Shown here in pieces: positions 43,235-54,299 of a DNA stretch of 64,000 nt. The notes beneath the pieces were generated by a model, which had not been told where the DNA came from, did not search any database, and worked only from the letters and a program-made list of their open reading frames with translations. Made by a program: the position numbers and the translations under genes. Origin of the DNA: Brachycybe producta (lineage: Eukaryota > Arthropoda > Diplopoda > Playtdesmida > Andrognathidae); NCBI GenBank assembly GCA_036925085.1, contig JAUPFP010000009.1, positions 4,140,233 through 4,204,232 on the forward strand, in the 5' to 3' direction. The first letter of the stretch is position 1. The number at the start of each line of letters is the position of its first letter.

Positions 43235-43660
43235 CTAGTGGGGTAACCCGTCATAAATGACGGGAGCAAAATTCACAGGCAATTGTGCCCAGCATTAGAA
43301 TTTCTTTTTCTTCCGCCCTTTTATGACGTCAGACCAAGTAACAAACCAATTAGAAATTGATGATGTTCATAAAAAGGCGGAGCAAAAGAAATTCTAATGC
43401 TGGGCACAATTGCCCGTGATAAACTGTAGTTTGATTTTGCTCCTATTATCCCCTCCCTTTTTTATATTTGAAAGAGAAAATGAGCTTTTCATTTTCTCTG
43501 GTGTGCGCATGCGCGTCGTTTGTTTCTTTTTTACTCCTTTCATTTCAATTTCAGTCACCCCCTCCCACTTTTTTTCCCTTCACGTTTCTCTCCCCCTCCT
43601 CTGCCCTTTCCAACCTTTTCCCCTCTCCAATTTAATATCATGGGGTTCTTGGATGGGAAG
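43235..43660 (-). mobile_element. Helitron-like element, 3' end and body
   Basis: The minus-strand terminus is CCCGTCATTTATGACGGG, TTACCCCA, CTAG, then T. The body includes CATGCGCGTCGTTTGTTTC, CACCCCCTCCCAC and CCATGATATT region words, ending at GGATGGGAAG, where the 54300 copy continues; the 5' part is lost. A family B MITE is nested at 43275-43417. Confidence 0.82.
43275..43417. mobile_element. family B MITE nested in Helitron
   Basis: ACAGGCAATTGTGCCCAGCA to GGGCACAATTGCCCGT, 143 bp, with TGACGTCA and AACCAATTAGAAATTGATG. The same insertion exists at the same spot in the Helitron at 44881, so it predates Helitron copying. Confidence 0.88.
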
Positions 43661-43808
43661 TATTTTTGATATCTTTTAATCTTTTAAAATAAACCTTTCA
43701 TTTCAGAATGAAAATGACCCAACTTTAAGGAGACGATATTTTTTTAAATATTTGTCTAAAAAAAGTTTAAAAAAAAAACATATCGACATGAAAATAATAC
43801 AGTATTAA

Positions 43809-44315
43809 GAGCCTAGATATACGTCCTCCATCTTGTTTTGTGCAGACAACAATGAGACATAGGCGTGTTACTATTATGGTGTTACTGAAATTGCAAGAAA
43901 TAGTCTCACAATTGCTCAATGAAGATACAGTAAAGCGCAAAATGCAATATAAAGCGTTGTTCATTAAGTGGTCGATTTATATAAATTTTGAGAAGGTCCT
44001 TTTATTTTTAAATAATATTTAAAATCGTACGTTTTTTAACTCCATGTTAAATCCCATAGGCGCAAAAAAAACCTCCCACAAAAGTTTGAAGAACTCTCGT
44101 TAAAAACGACTTAGAACAATAACAAAATAATTAGAACGTGCATTCATGTATTGGCTTCATGCTGATTGCTTTTTATAAGCTTAGCACGTGTAATTATTTC
44201 TCTATTAAATTTTATGTGACTTCATACCGAGACAAAAACGATTTTTATACCAAACAAAAAAAAAACAGATCGCAGCGCCTATAGTCGGAGAAATTTCGAA
44301 TTAAACACTAGGCTC
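43809..44315. mobile_element. 507-bp TTAA element, family K, deleted version
   Basis: GAGCCTAGATATACGTCC start and CACTAGGCTC end, with TTAA at 43805-43808 and 44316-44319. It carries fewer of the internal ~194-bp units than the 900-bp copies. Confidence 0.87.
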
Positions 44316-44880
44316 TTAAGTACTTCAGCTACCATTCTAGTTTTTATTCTTCTTTCAATTTCTAACTAGTTTTCCTACTGAAACACAAGACTAACCCCCG
44401 ATTTCGAAAATTATCATGCACCCTGTAATATGAAGTAATTTTCAAATTAGAAGATTTCGTCTCATTTGAAAGTTGTGAAGTAGATTGGTTTTACAAAGGA
44501 TGCAAAAAAAAGTTGCTACTAGATGGCATTATAACCAAATTACAACCAACAAAAAAAATTACCCCGTTAATTAAATTAAGTCTAAACTCGACTTGTGTTT
44601 GGGTCTTTTTTCACCAACCAAATTTGATTCTCAATAGGGAAAAGAAATAAAGGTACAAGGAGCCTTTTTTAAAATTATTTTGAATCATAATCAATTTTTT
44701 TTTCAATTAACAAAAATAATCGATTAATAAAAAAAAATTTCCATCAACAAAAATGTGTAACAATTAAATTAGTCTTTAAGTTCTTAACTCATTAATGTCA
44801 AGTATAAAATTCCAGAATCACTCTTACATTGACTAGCTATTGTCTACATCTAAGGTGCAAAGAGTATTTTTATGATGTTA

Positions 44881-45400
44881 CTAGTGGGGTAACCCGTCAT
44901 AAATGACGGGAGTCAAAATCACAGGTAATTGTGCCCTTCATTAGAATTTCTTTTCCTCCGCCCTTTTATGACGTCAGACCAAGTAACAAACCAATTAGAA
45001 ATTGATGACGTTCATAAAAGGGTGGAGCAAAAGAAATTCTAATGCTGGGCACAATTGCCTGTGATAAACTGTAGTTTAATTTTGCTACTATTATCCCCTC
45101 CCCTTTTTATATTTGAAAGAGAAAATGAGTTTTTCATTTTCTCTGGTTTCCAATTTCAGTCACCCCCTCCCACTTTTTTCCCCTCCATGTTTCTCTCTCC
45201 CCCTACACTTTCCAACCTTTTCCCCTCTCCAATTTAATATCATGTAACATATAGCTGACCTTGAGAAAAAATGCGGTTCATTTATTCAAATTTATATAAA
45301 TTCCGACGTGGTTTTTGTACAGCGTTAGATCACAGACATTAGGAAACACATAAAGACGGGGCTTAATACATATATAATTTTATGGTTTTTTTCTAAAAAA
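44881..45400 (-). mobile_element. Helitron-like element (most complete 3' half)
   Basis: CTAG at 44881 follows host A on the plus strand; hairpin TGACGGG/CCCGTCA at 44894-44911. The body matches 43235 and 54300 (TTTCCAACCTTTTCCCCTC, AACATATAGCTGACCTTGAG). The 5' end is not pinned; similarity fades at about 45330-45400. Confidence 0.8.
44921..45062. mobile_element. family B MITE nested in Helitron
   Basis: ACAGGTAATTGTGCCC to GGGCACAATTGCCTGT, 142 bp, same position in the host Helitron as 43275-43417. Confidence 0.87.
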
Positions 45401-45922
45401 AAAAAAGGTAGTAAGCAGTTTTTCCACGTTCAAATTTTATACCTAAAAATGTAAAACTTTATCAGGTTCAAATTATTATAGAAATTTCAAAACGTAAAAT
45501 TGATGAATTTTGTTTTCTTCCAATCGTTTTACTCTTCTAGTTTCAAATGAATTTTGAAATCCTTTCATAGGTGTTTTATTTGTGTTTTAGAACGTTCTTA
45601 AAGTTGTGAAATAAAGACACACTTTAACAATTACAAAAAGTACTCTGCTAGCAGCCAAATAGGCCTATGACAGAGAGACATAAAAGTCCACATGTAGCAT
45701 TTCCCTAATTTTCCTAGAGTGGTCAGCCCTGCCCCATGTATAGTGCTTTACGAATATCACTGGACTGTGGTTTAGGACAATCACCACGTGTAATTTTTCC
45801 CAAACAATTTCAAACTTAACTCAGCCCTGCGATGTGCCAAACTATGCCATTGTAGCACTGACACCACCTCAGTGACACTATCTGTAAATCTGTGCCTGCC
45901 ACAAACAAACCTAGCTGCCTTA

Positions 45923-46573
45923 AGCCCCTATCACACTAGCAACTTTTGATGCAATAAAACGTGCAATGTGACATGCAACTTCAATGTTTATAGTGTGATA
46001 TGACATGCAACTTGATAAAATTTTCCTTTTAACTAGTGTTGAGACTCAGTCTCACCGAGTTGAACAGGTTCAACTTTGAGAGACTTTTCAAGTAAACTTT
46101 CTGACAAACAACCAATCAGGCCGTTTGCCGGAAATCACATCTGTAACATTGAACGAATTCCCGGTTTCATGACTTCCGGTTTATGAACTTCCTGTTAGTT
46201 GATCACAATATGGACACAAACCAAGGGGGGCGACATTGAAGAAAATCATGTACGATTTTCACTAAGATTCACAGCAGATCGTGTGGCTGGAAAGTCATTT
46301 TACGTTTTTAAGCTGCATTTTACTGGACATTCAGAATAGAATTGAAATTTTAAAATTCAGTAAAACGCGGATTAAAAGTAAAATGGCTTCCGATACCGTA
46401 CGAGATTCACCCGAATGTCGGTCCCTTCACATAAACGAAGTTTTGAAAACTTGATTGGCACCTAGGTTGCATAGTGTGATATAGAAGTTTATTACAAAGT
46501 TCTAGTTGCAAGTCACATCACAGGTTGCATTGCAAGTTGAATTGCATTGGAGGTTGCTAGTGTGATAAGGGCT
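45923..46573. mobile_element. 651-bp PIF/Harbinger-like MITE, family S
   Basis: The ends are AGCCCCTATCACACTAGCAA and TTGCTAGTGTGATAAGGGCT, flanked by TTA at 45920-45922 and 46574-46576. It contains AACTAGTGTTGAGACTCAGT and AACCAATCAGGC as in 16481-17423. Confidence 0.85.
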
Positions 46574-46856
46574 TTACGCTGAACCATTTCAACTGAGTGA
46601 GTGAGTGTGACATACTTTGTATGTAGATGGTCCCAGAGAAGGGTGTGTTCCAGCTGGGACAATTTCTTTTTTTTTTTGGGGGGGGGGATGATTCTAACTG
46701 GGATGACATAAAACATATGCATTTGGATCAGAATAGAGCACAAGAGATAATTTACAAATTGTTAAAGAATGAATGGGCCCACAAATGAGTACCTCTTAAA
46801 ATGTGACAACTCCTTGAAAAATGGGATTCGGTCATTGTAATAGATGTGGCTGGAGT

Positions 46857-47061
46857 ACAGGCAATTAGAAATTGGGACATACAGAAGTTAGCTCCGCCCT
46901 TTTTATGATGACCGGCAACTTCTAATTGGTTTGTTGTGTGGTTCGACGTTGAAAAGGGTGGAGCATGTGACGTCAGACTACATAACCAACCAATTAGAAA
47001 TTGCCGGTCGTCATAAAAAGGGCGGAGCCAACTTCTGTATGTCCCGATTTCTAATGCCTGT
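46857..47061. mobile_element. palindromic MITE, family M, 9-bp TSD
   Basis: ACAGGCAATTAGAAATTGGG to CGATTTCTAATGCCTGT. The flanks GGCTGGAGT (46848-46856) and GGCCGGAGT (47062-47070) match at 8 of 9. GTGACGTCA and AAAAGGGCGGAGCC are present. Confidence 0.9.
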
Positions 47062-47454
47062 GGCCGGAGTCCCCTGGACCTTTACTAGCTTAGTGTAACA
47101 TAGGGAATTTCAGCAGTGTGTTGTTTTTTAGAAAATAGTATTTATTAATTAATAGCAATATTAAAAAAACATCACAATAGGAAAATTCAAACCGGAACTT
47201 CTAACGCCATTACACTCTTTACATATCTTTGAATTGTAAACTTGTTTCAATTTTGTACAAGTTTCAATTTTAGCATTTATTCATTTTCAAGTCAGAGATT
47301 ACAGAAGTTTTCTCATTCTTTTAAGATTGATGGGGCTTACACATTGGAATACCTTTTTTTTCAAGATTGTTTTATTCAAAAAAAAAATCTTCTTCTGAAG
47401 CTAAGGAAATATTATGCGGGCACAACAGAGATAGATTGATTATACAGTATAAGG

Positions 47455-47880
47455 AGAAAAAGTGAGGGAGATATACAGTGTAGTTAGGGATAGGGAGAGA
47501 GAAAGGGAAAGAGAGAAAGACAGTGAGAAACACTTCAGAAAGAGGGAAAGAGAGAAAGATAGGGAGAAACACTTCAGAGGGAGGGAGGGAGAGAAAGATA
47601 GGAAGAAACACTTCAGCGAGAGAGAGAGAAAGATAGGAACAAACACTTCAGAGAGAGAGAGAAAGAGAAAGATAGGGAGAAACACTTCAGAAAGAGGGAA
47701 AGAGAGAAAGATAGGGAGAAACACTTCAGAGAGGGAAAGATAGGAAGAAACACTTCAGAGAGAGAGAGAGAGAGAGAAAGAGAAAGAAATGGAGAGAAAG
47801 AGAGGGAGGGAAAAGAGAGAGGGAGAGAAAAGAGAAAAGGGGAGAGAGAGAGAGTGAAAGAGAGTGAGAGAGAGAATTAA
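47455..47880. repeat. purine-rich GA repeat with AAACACTTCAGAGAG units
   Basis: About 40-bp units GATAGGGAGAAACACTTCAG plus GAGA runs, then plain GA. The strand asymmetry (all purine on plus) gives spurious Arg/Glu and Leu/Ser frames. Confidence 0.9.
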
Positions 47881-48469
47881 AGAATGCGAAAACATCTGAA
47901 ATCCTTTTCAAATCTCATCCTCACGAAAAGATTTGAATCTGAAATATTTAGATTTTGAATCAATAAAACAGATTCCTGAAGAAGGATAACAAAGGGGGAA
48001 AAATGTTAAAAACATTACTGAGAATTAAAAGATTTTAAAAATAGTTTAATTTTAATTAATTGTCATGAAATAAGATGAAAAAACTTTTTTGTTTGTGAAA
48101 AAAATTCTCAAATCTTTTGAGAATTGGGCTTTATTTCGAAATTCATTATTCTGCCTACTAACCAACATCTAAATATTATGTATGTATATACAGAGTGTGT
48201 CAAAAAAAAAAGCTCGGATCTCAAGAATAAGCTTAAGATTATCATTCTGGTAGAATGTTCTAAAAGCCAATGGATTCAAGGGCTAAATGGAACCATGTTT
48301 GCTATTGGCGCAAGTCTCCAAAACGTAACCCAGGCTTTAAATCTCATTTTGATTTTTAAAATTTTATTTCCAAGTTTCCTGATTAATAATTAATAAATTT
48401 ATTTTACTTTAGAATTTAATTTGATTTTTCTATAAAACAGACTAAGCTGTGTCAACACGTGCTAAAACT

Positions 48470-49150
48470 GAGTGTCAAATTTAGAACAAAGTGCTAAAAT
48501 AGTGTAAAACTGGCAGTGTCAAAACTAGCAGAAACTTCTAAAACAGGCTCAGTGCTAAACTAACTGTATAAAAAAACTAGCAGAAAGTGCTAAACGAGAA
48601 TGTCAAATTTAGCACAAAGTGCTAAAACAGACAGTACTAAACCGTCAGTGTCAAAACTAGAGCAAAGTGCCAAAATTTAGCACAAAATGTAAAAACTAGG
48701 ACAAAGTGCCAAAGTTTAGCACAAAATGTCAAAACTAGAACAAAGTGCCAAAATTTAGCACAAAATGTCAAAACTAGGACAAAGTGCCAAAGTTTATCAT
48801 AAAATGTCAAAACTAGGACAAAGTGCTGAAACAGACAGTACTAACCTGACAGTGTCAAAATTTAGCACGAAGTGCAAAAACAGTGTGTCACAATTTAGCA
48901 CAAAGTGCAAATACAGAGTGTCAAAATTTAGCACAAAATGTCAAAACTAGGACAAAGTGCTGAAAGAAGACATTACTAACCTGGCAGTGTCAAATTTAGC
49001 ACATAGTGCTAAAATAAACAGTACTAAACTGTCAAAATAGCACAAAGTGCAAAAACAGAAGCAAATGCTAAACTGAAACACCATCATAAAATTACCACCC
49101 AGTGTAAAACGGTGACACACACAGTGCTAAACTAGCACACAATGTAAAAC
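48470..49150. repeat. degenerate repeat AAAATTTAGCACAAAGTGC
   Basis: Units such as TGTCAAAACTAGGACAAAGT and TTTAGCACAAAGTGC alternate over ~680 bp. It borders the candidate first exon at 49208. Confidence 0.85.
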
Positions 49151-49207
49151 CAACAACTTTTATAATTAATTACAAAAGTTTTTCAACAATAATTAATTTC
49201 CACTTAC

Positions 49208-49262
49208 CCATTGTAGCAGACACAAATAAATACACGGGCCTTCCAAGATGACGTCACCGTTC
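49208..49262 (-). CDS. candidate first exon with ATGG/GTAAGT
   Basis: On the minus strand the sequence reads TGTCTGCTACAATGG/GTAAGTGG: a start codon with A at -3 in ACAATGG, directly followed by a strong donor. If real it contributes Met plus one base. It lies below the CRE-bearing block and above no recognised exon; its downstream partner was not found. It could also be a 5' UTR exon. The upper boundary is arbitrary. Confidence 0.3.
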
Positions 49263-49510
49263 TCAGAGAATCCTTCAAAATCCGTGACACGCGTGTCGGC
49301 TAATTCAGTGATTATGACTTTTATTATGGACAATCAGAATCCCATTCAATCACATTGCCACATTTACAAGTAGTATTCTTGTTTATGGGAGGCAGATGAA
49401 AAACGACACAACCGGGTTCGACAATTCCTACAAAGCGAATGAAGAAGAAAAAAAGCGGGACAAAAGCTCAACCAATAACCGTAAAATTTCTGACTGTGAC
49501 GTCACACTCA
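49208..49510 (-). promoter_or_regulatory. candidate minus-strand promoter with two CRE sites
   Basis: This is a non-repetitive, relatively CpG-rich island between two repeats. It has TGACGTCA at about 49250-49257 and again at about 49498-49506 (TGTGACGTCACA), a CCAAT box (CCAATAACC) near 49473, and CACGCGTGTCG near 49287. Together with the downstream ATGG/GTAAGT it looks like a TATA-less promoter. Known CRE sites bind CREB/ATF factors; use here is inferred. Confidence 0.35.
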
Positions 49511-49782
49511 ACCCACGCCCAATATACATGTCACCATTCATAAAAAAAAACTTTAAAAGAAATCAATAAAAATTATAGAAACCAATGCAAAAATAAGAAA
49601 CAAACTACTTTTCGATTTTATAACAACGAATAAAAGAAAAATCATAAATATTTTAAAAATCATTGGTAGATAAAACAAAAAAGTAATTGAAAAAATTCTG
49701 ATATAAAATAAAATAAAATTATTTAAAAAAAAATAATAAAAAATTGAGTTATTTTATATTGACATTTTTTTCTCAAATTATT

Positions 49783-49980
49783 TTGATCAATTTCAAATTA
49801 TTTTGATCAATTTCAAATTATTTTAATAAATTTCAAATTATTTTGATCAATTTCAAATTATTTTGATCAATTTCAAATTATTTTGATCAATTTCAAATTA
49901 TTTTGATCAATTTCAAATTATTTTAATAAATTTCAAATTATTTTAATAAATTTCAAATTATTTTTGATAAATATTATAAT
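49783..49980. repeat. 20-bp minisatellite AAATTATTTTGATCAATTTC
   Basis: About nine head-to-tail copies with GATCA or AATAA variants. It directly adjoins a family P fragment (49976-50086). Confidence 0.93.
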
Positions 49981-50290
49981 AAAATCAATTTTTAATTTGG
50001 TTCATGTCCTTAACTGGATTCCGTATAATTCACCTAAACACCTTTAATTGGAATTCATTTAACTCATGTGTGATTACAAGGTATAAGCGTATTTTCATGT
50101 TGATATTTTTCAAATTAAACTTTTTGTCGACATAAATTCAAAAATATCATCTGTCTAAAGCAAAAGTTGGGTCGACACCCCGTGATTAAGCTTCTACCCT
50201 TCTAGTTTCTAAAACACATTTCAAATTTCTCTTTATTTTGCACCTTGAAAGACACAATAATAATCAAAATTCAAGAGGCGTTTATACTTT
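49976..50290. mobile_element. family P right end joined to family F sequence
   Basis: GTTCATGTCCTTAACTGGAT to TCATTTAACTCATGTGTGAT (family P, to about 50086), followed by family F words TATTTTCATGTTGATATTTT and ACCCTTCTAGTTTCTAAAAC, and CTTGAAAGACACAATAATAA. Confidence 0.7.
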
Positions 50291-51200
50291 GAAATAACCT
50301 TTTGTTTTCAATCATAAAACGGTTTACTGTAATCGCATTCTTTACATCAAACTTTAGGCCTACTTCTAAAGTTTGAGTTTAGCACTACCTTTGTCTAAGC
50401 ATCCAGAGTATGCCCCTAAAAATAAGAAGAACCTAAGTCAGTGTGGCATTATAGCAAATAAACGAAAATATATATCCATTCATTTTTTCGAGAAAACTAA
50501 CTTAAAAGATAAGCCCTTTAGGCTGTTAATTACATTAAATGGAAAAGGTCCCAATACACTTCATTTCAAAAGCTAGCGTAATCTTATTAAGCTCGTTTAA
50601 ACACAAGCCAAATTATGAAAGTCAATCCCCTCGCAGACATTTTGATAGAAAATTAATTATAAATAACATGATGCAAAGTTTTTTTTTTTTACAAGTTTTC
50701 AAAAAATGTTTTGTTTGGACATTGCTGTAAAAAAAATTGGTGCGTTCAGTTCCTAAGCGGTTCTTTTTTTTTTTCTTGCACTTTGTTGCTTGTTTAAGAA
50801 AAGAAAAAACTGCTCGAAAATCAATTGCGAACGTATAGATTGCATTTTTCAGTTATTCTATATACTGATGCAACCCTATTAACCGATCCCTAAACATAAG
50901 ATATTGATCGATACTGATCAATAAAATAGCCCACTAAAAAATAAATATAAAAAAACCATGTTTTTCGGTACAAGCTTTTTATTTCTACTAAGACATGTTA
51001 TTTGTTTTTGGGACAACAGGAAGTGTAATTTGTTTTATTTTGTTGAGAAGTACATTATTTAAGGTGCCCTCTCTCCTATAATGGCGGATCCTGGACAGAA
51101 AGTCAGTCGAGGATTCTCCGTCAAAATTTTGACAGATTAACAGGGTCGCACTAAGTAGAGATTGCAGTGCTGTTGTGCAAAATTTCAGCTCTCTTATACC
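50290..51200. other. AT-rich sequence, mostly unique
   Basis: 50339-50730 stays open in short frames without domain content. 51000-51180 duplicates the segment at 38540-38690 in reverse. No gene is supported. Confidence 0.4.
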
Positions 51201-51207
51201 TTATACA

Positions 51208-51523
51208 GTGTACCTAGTACACACACCTGATAATTTAAATGCATTTAAAAAATAAACGTGTTCTACAGAGCCCTGTGAAGGACAAACAAACAATATGTCG
51301 AATTCAATTTATTCAGTTAATTATTCTGAAAATATTGAGTTAATACTTAAATATAATAATATAAACTATTGACACAAATTATTGATTTAGTGTTTCAATT
51401 TAAAATATTAATAATAAAGTCAATTTTTATTTGGTGTTCATGTCCTTAACTGGATTCCGTATAATTCACCTAAACACATTTAATTTGAATTCATTTAACT
51501 CATGTGTTGTGTACAAGGTATTA
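51208..51523 (+). mobile_element. family P AT-rich foldback MITE
   Basis: TACCTAGTACACACACCTGA to CTCATGTGTTGTGTACAAGG, with all landmarks; the most intact copy. Confidence 0.82.
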
Positions 51524-51627
51524 GGTTATTGGAGGAAGTTGGTTAAAATAGGAGAAATACAATTCCACGCAAACTTCATAAACAGTTTATTATTAAAGAT
51601 ATCCTCAAGAAAAAAAACGTTTAACAG

Positions 51628-51773
51628 GGCCGTCGCTAGGGCAAGGCGAGCGAGGCAACCGCCTTGGGCCCAAGCTTTCAGGGGCTCCGCGCACTTCTGA
51701 CTAAACATTTTTTTCCCGTCCCCGCTCATCAATTGCTGCTTCGGGCCTCGCATACTCAAATGGCCGGCCGTGA
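51628..51773. mobile_element. possible hAT fragment
   Basis: CAGGGCCGTCGCTAGGGC start, GC-rich; a partial mirror GGCCGGCCGTGAC near 51773. No TSD found. The start resembles common hAT ends. Confidence 0.45.
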
Positions 51774-52394
51774 CCTTTTAGCATTTTCACTAGGGGTGGG
51801 ACGAATTATAAATTTTCTCGAATCCGAATCCTAAAAAATTCTCGAATCCCTCGAATCCTTCATATAAGAAGTCTATTATTATTCATTAAGAAGATACAAA
51901 TAAATGAAATAATATTAAATATTAAATTAATAGTAATATTAAAACAAGTGTGGCACTCAGGTTCGCCACAAGGTGATGATATTGGCGATCCGGGTTGCAA
52001 CAATCACCGGTTTTTTGTTAGTGAACGCTTGTGTTGAACGTCAATGGGGTTAAAACTAATTTTACCAAAGTTTTTAACAGTTTTTAAGTTAGGATTCGAA
52101 AGACGAAAAAAAGCGCAAAGATTCGAGTTTTCGAATCTCGAATATTTTTCAAGATTCGTGTGATCGAAGATTCGAATGGCCATTCCCTAATTTTCACCAA
52201 CTATTCTAGTTTCTAAAACACTTTTAACTTTTCTCGTAATGGTTCTCCTGAAAAACGTTTGCTTGAAAAACAGAAGAAACTTTCTCAAAATCGTAAGGTG
52301 GAGGGAAGAAACCTCCTATAGAACATAATAGCCACTGCAATAGTGCCATTCGGTGGGACAAAAACAAAATAGATATCTATTCATAGCCACCTTC
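51774..52394. mobile_element. family T right half carrying a nested hAT
   Basis: Outside the nested element the sequence reads CAACTATTCTAGTTTCTAAA to ATATCTATTCATAGCCACCTT, the family T right half. The left end is missing or replaced. Confidence 0.6.
51791..52189. mobile_element. hAT element (TAGGGGTGGGACGAAT), perfect 8-bp TSD
   Basis: 399 bp, from TAGGGGTGGGACGAATTATA to GAATGGCCATTCCCTA, flanked by perfect ATTTTCAC at 51783-51790 and 52190-52197. It has many CTCGAATCC and GATTCGAG words. A relative is 61289-61749. Confidence 0.9.
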
Positions 52395-52399
52395 AGGCT

Positions 52400-53060
52400 G
52401 TTCCTGAAAGGCTGAAACCCCAAAATAACCAGCATTCGCCCCACCCCCACCCCTCTTATCTAAGCAAAATTCACAAAAAAAAACTTCCTAAGTTTCAAAA
52501 TCCCTCTGAAGTTCGGGAAGAAAGTGAATGACGCCACCAGAGCCATCATTCAATTGCTTGCAGAGCTTACGGATTACGTAGCTCATGTTTGCTATTTATC
52601 CCATTCAAAAAACAATTTCCCATTTTTTTTTTCTTAAAAAAAAATTGGTGTTTGCCAAAACTATATTAGGATCTACACGTTAAACAATGTAAGATATCCA
52701 GGATCTCTCTCATGAGTGCTCCGAATTATGGGAGACAAAAAACGTGCCAAAAGTGACCACAAAAAATGGCTACTTGGATGTCCAAATGTGTTTACATATT
52801 TTGAAGAAAATTCGTTTATAAGATTCGAGGGAATTTCAAAAGACTTGAAATAAAAATATCGATTTTGTTCTTATTTTTACAATATAAAAACAGACAATTC
52901 TGTAAAAATGTCAACAACTAAAAGTTGTAAAAATAAAAATCCACTTATGACATTGTCAAATATGGAAGGTTTATGTTACAATTGAAACAGAAACATATTT
53001 TAGGGCTTTACATAAGTTTAGCTTTTTATAGAAACAACTTAAAGAAATTGAAAAAAAAAT
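52400..53060. other. no recognised feature
   Basis: Mixed composition, some AT-rich. No coding frame or repeat boundary supported. Confidence 0.4.
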
Positions 53061-53066
53061 GTGTTA

Positions 53067-53724
53067 AGCCCATTATACACCATCAATTAGTTCTTAAATA
53101 AATGCACAAATTCATTTATAAATGTGACATTGCATGTGTATAACGACGTGAATGTTAAATTATTTGTTCAAAGTTGCATTAATTTAGAAGATGTTCTATT
53201 TTTCTTAAATGATTACTTCTTCTAGAGCGCTTTTTCAGGATCAGCAGCATTCTTATGTAATTTACAAAGCTATATACGATGCGCTCTGCAACACAGGCAA
53301 TTAGAAATCGGGACAAACAGAAGTTGGTTCCGTCCTTTTTTATGACCACCGGCAACTTCTAATTGGTTTGTTGTGTGGTTCGACATTGAGAAGGGCGGAG
53401 CCTGTGACGTCAGACTCCATATCTAACCAATTAGAAGTTGCATTCGTCATAAAAAGGGCGGAGCCAACTTTTGTTTGACCCGTTTTCTAATTGCCTGTCT
53501 CTGCAACATATTTAGCACACCTCTCCCCAATTCTCTTTTCTAGAAGGTCAGTGTTCTGCGCACATTATCTAAGAAAAAATGTGGAACTACTTTTACATGT
53601 GTATCACCACTGATTGATACTTATAAATTAATTTATACATTTTATTTACCAAATCATTGACGAAAAGATTCATCATTTAATTGATACAAATATTTAAGAC
53701 ATAATTGATGGTGTATAACGGGCT
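53067..53724. mobile_element. PIF/Harbinger-like MITE with nested family M MITE
   Basis: The ends are AGCCCATTATACACCATCAA and TTGATGGTGTATAACGGGCT, flanked by TTA at 53064-53066 and 53725-53727. 658 bp including the insertion at 53293-53498. Confidence 0.88.
53293..53498. mobile_element. palindromic MITE, family M, perfect 9-bp TSD
   Basis: ACAGGCAATTAGAAATCGGG to CCCGTTTTCTAATTGCCTGT, 206 bp, flanked by perfect CTCTGCAAC (53284-53292 and 53499-53507). This is the clearest evidence for a 9-bp duplication in the family. Confidence 0.94.
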
Positions 53725-53807
53725 TTAGAAATTAAAAAGAGTAAAATTAATGAAAAGGGACTAAAAGGGTAATTTTTCATCAACTTTAAAATTAAAAATT
53801 AAAAGAC

Positions 53808-54090
53808 CAAGCTCCCGAGCCGTTCCAGAACAGAAGAAACCGAACCCGGTTTAGACGAGAGCTCGTGAACACAGGCAGTTCAAGCCCAGCACTAAAAATT
53901 TCGTTTCCCCCCGCCCTTTTATGAGCCTCAGACCATGTAACAAACCAATTAGAAATTGATGGCGCTCATAAAAGGGCGGTGAAAACGAAATTTTTAGTGC
54001 TGGACAGAACTGCCTGTCTCGCGAACATTTCTAGAGCCGTTCGTAAATTGGGACAAAGTTTGCTCTTGAGAACCGGTATACGGAAAAACA
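53808..54090. mobile_element. fragment of GACCAAGCTC element with nested family B MITE
   Basis: GACCAAGCTCCCGAGCCGTT and GGTTTAGACGAGAGCTCGTG match the element at 60404-60835. A family B MITE (53871-54017) splits it. Confidence 0.7.
53871..54017. mobile_element. palindromic MITE, family B, 9-bp TSD
   Basis: ACAGGCAGTTCAAGCCCAGC to GCTGGACAGAACTGCCTGT. The flanks CTCGTGAAC (53862-53870) and CTCGCGAAC (54018-54026) match at 8 of 9. Confidence 0.9.
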
Positions 54091-54299
54091 AGCCGAATTC
54101 AGTTTCAAAATTAACTTTAAAAAAAAATTTCTAAAAAAGAAATTAATCTTAATTTTGATTAACTTCAAATTAAGAACAAATTACTAATAAAATATTTATC
54201 TTCTTCAGAACAAAATATTCTTTTTTTTCAATTTTTTTAAGTTGCTTTCTAAAAAAAAATTGAGTAAACAATTTTGCAAATTGGTTAAATATATTTTAA

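Noticed and set aside
45057-45237. Frames starting MPVINCSLILLLLSPP at 43410 and 45055
   Set aside because: They are duplicated because both lie in Helitron copies; no coding role.
47372-47911. Leu/Ser/Phe-rich and Arg/Glu-rich frames
   Set aside because: These are the two strands of a purine-rich GA repeat.
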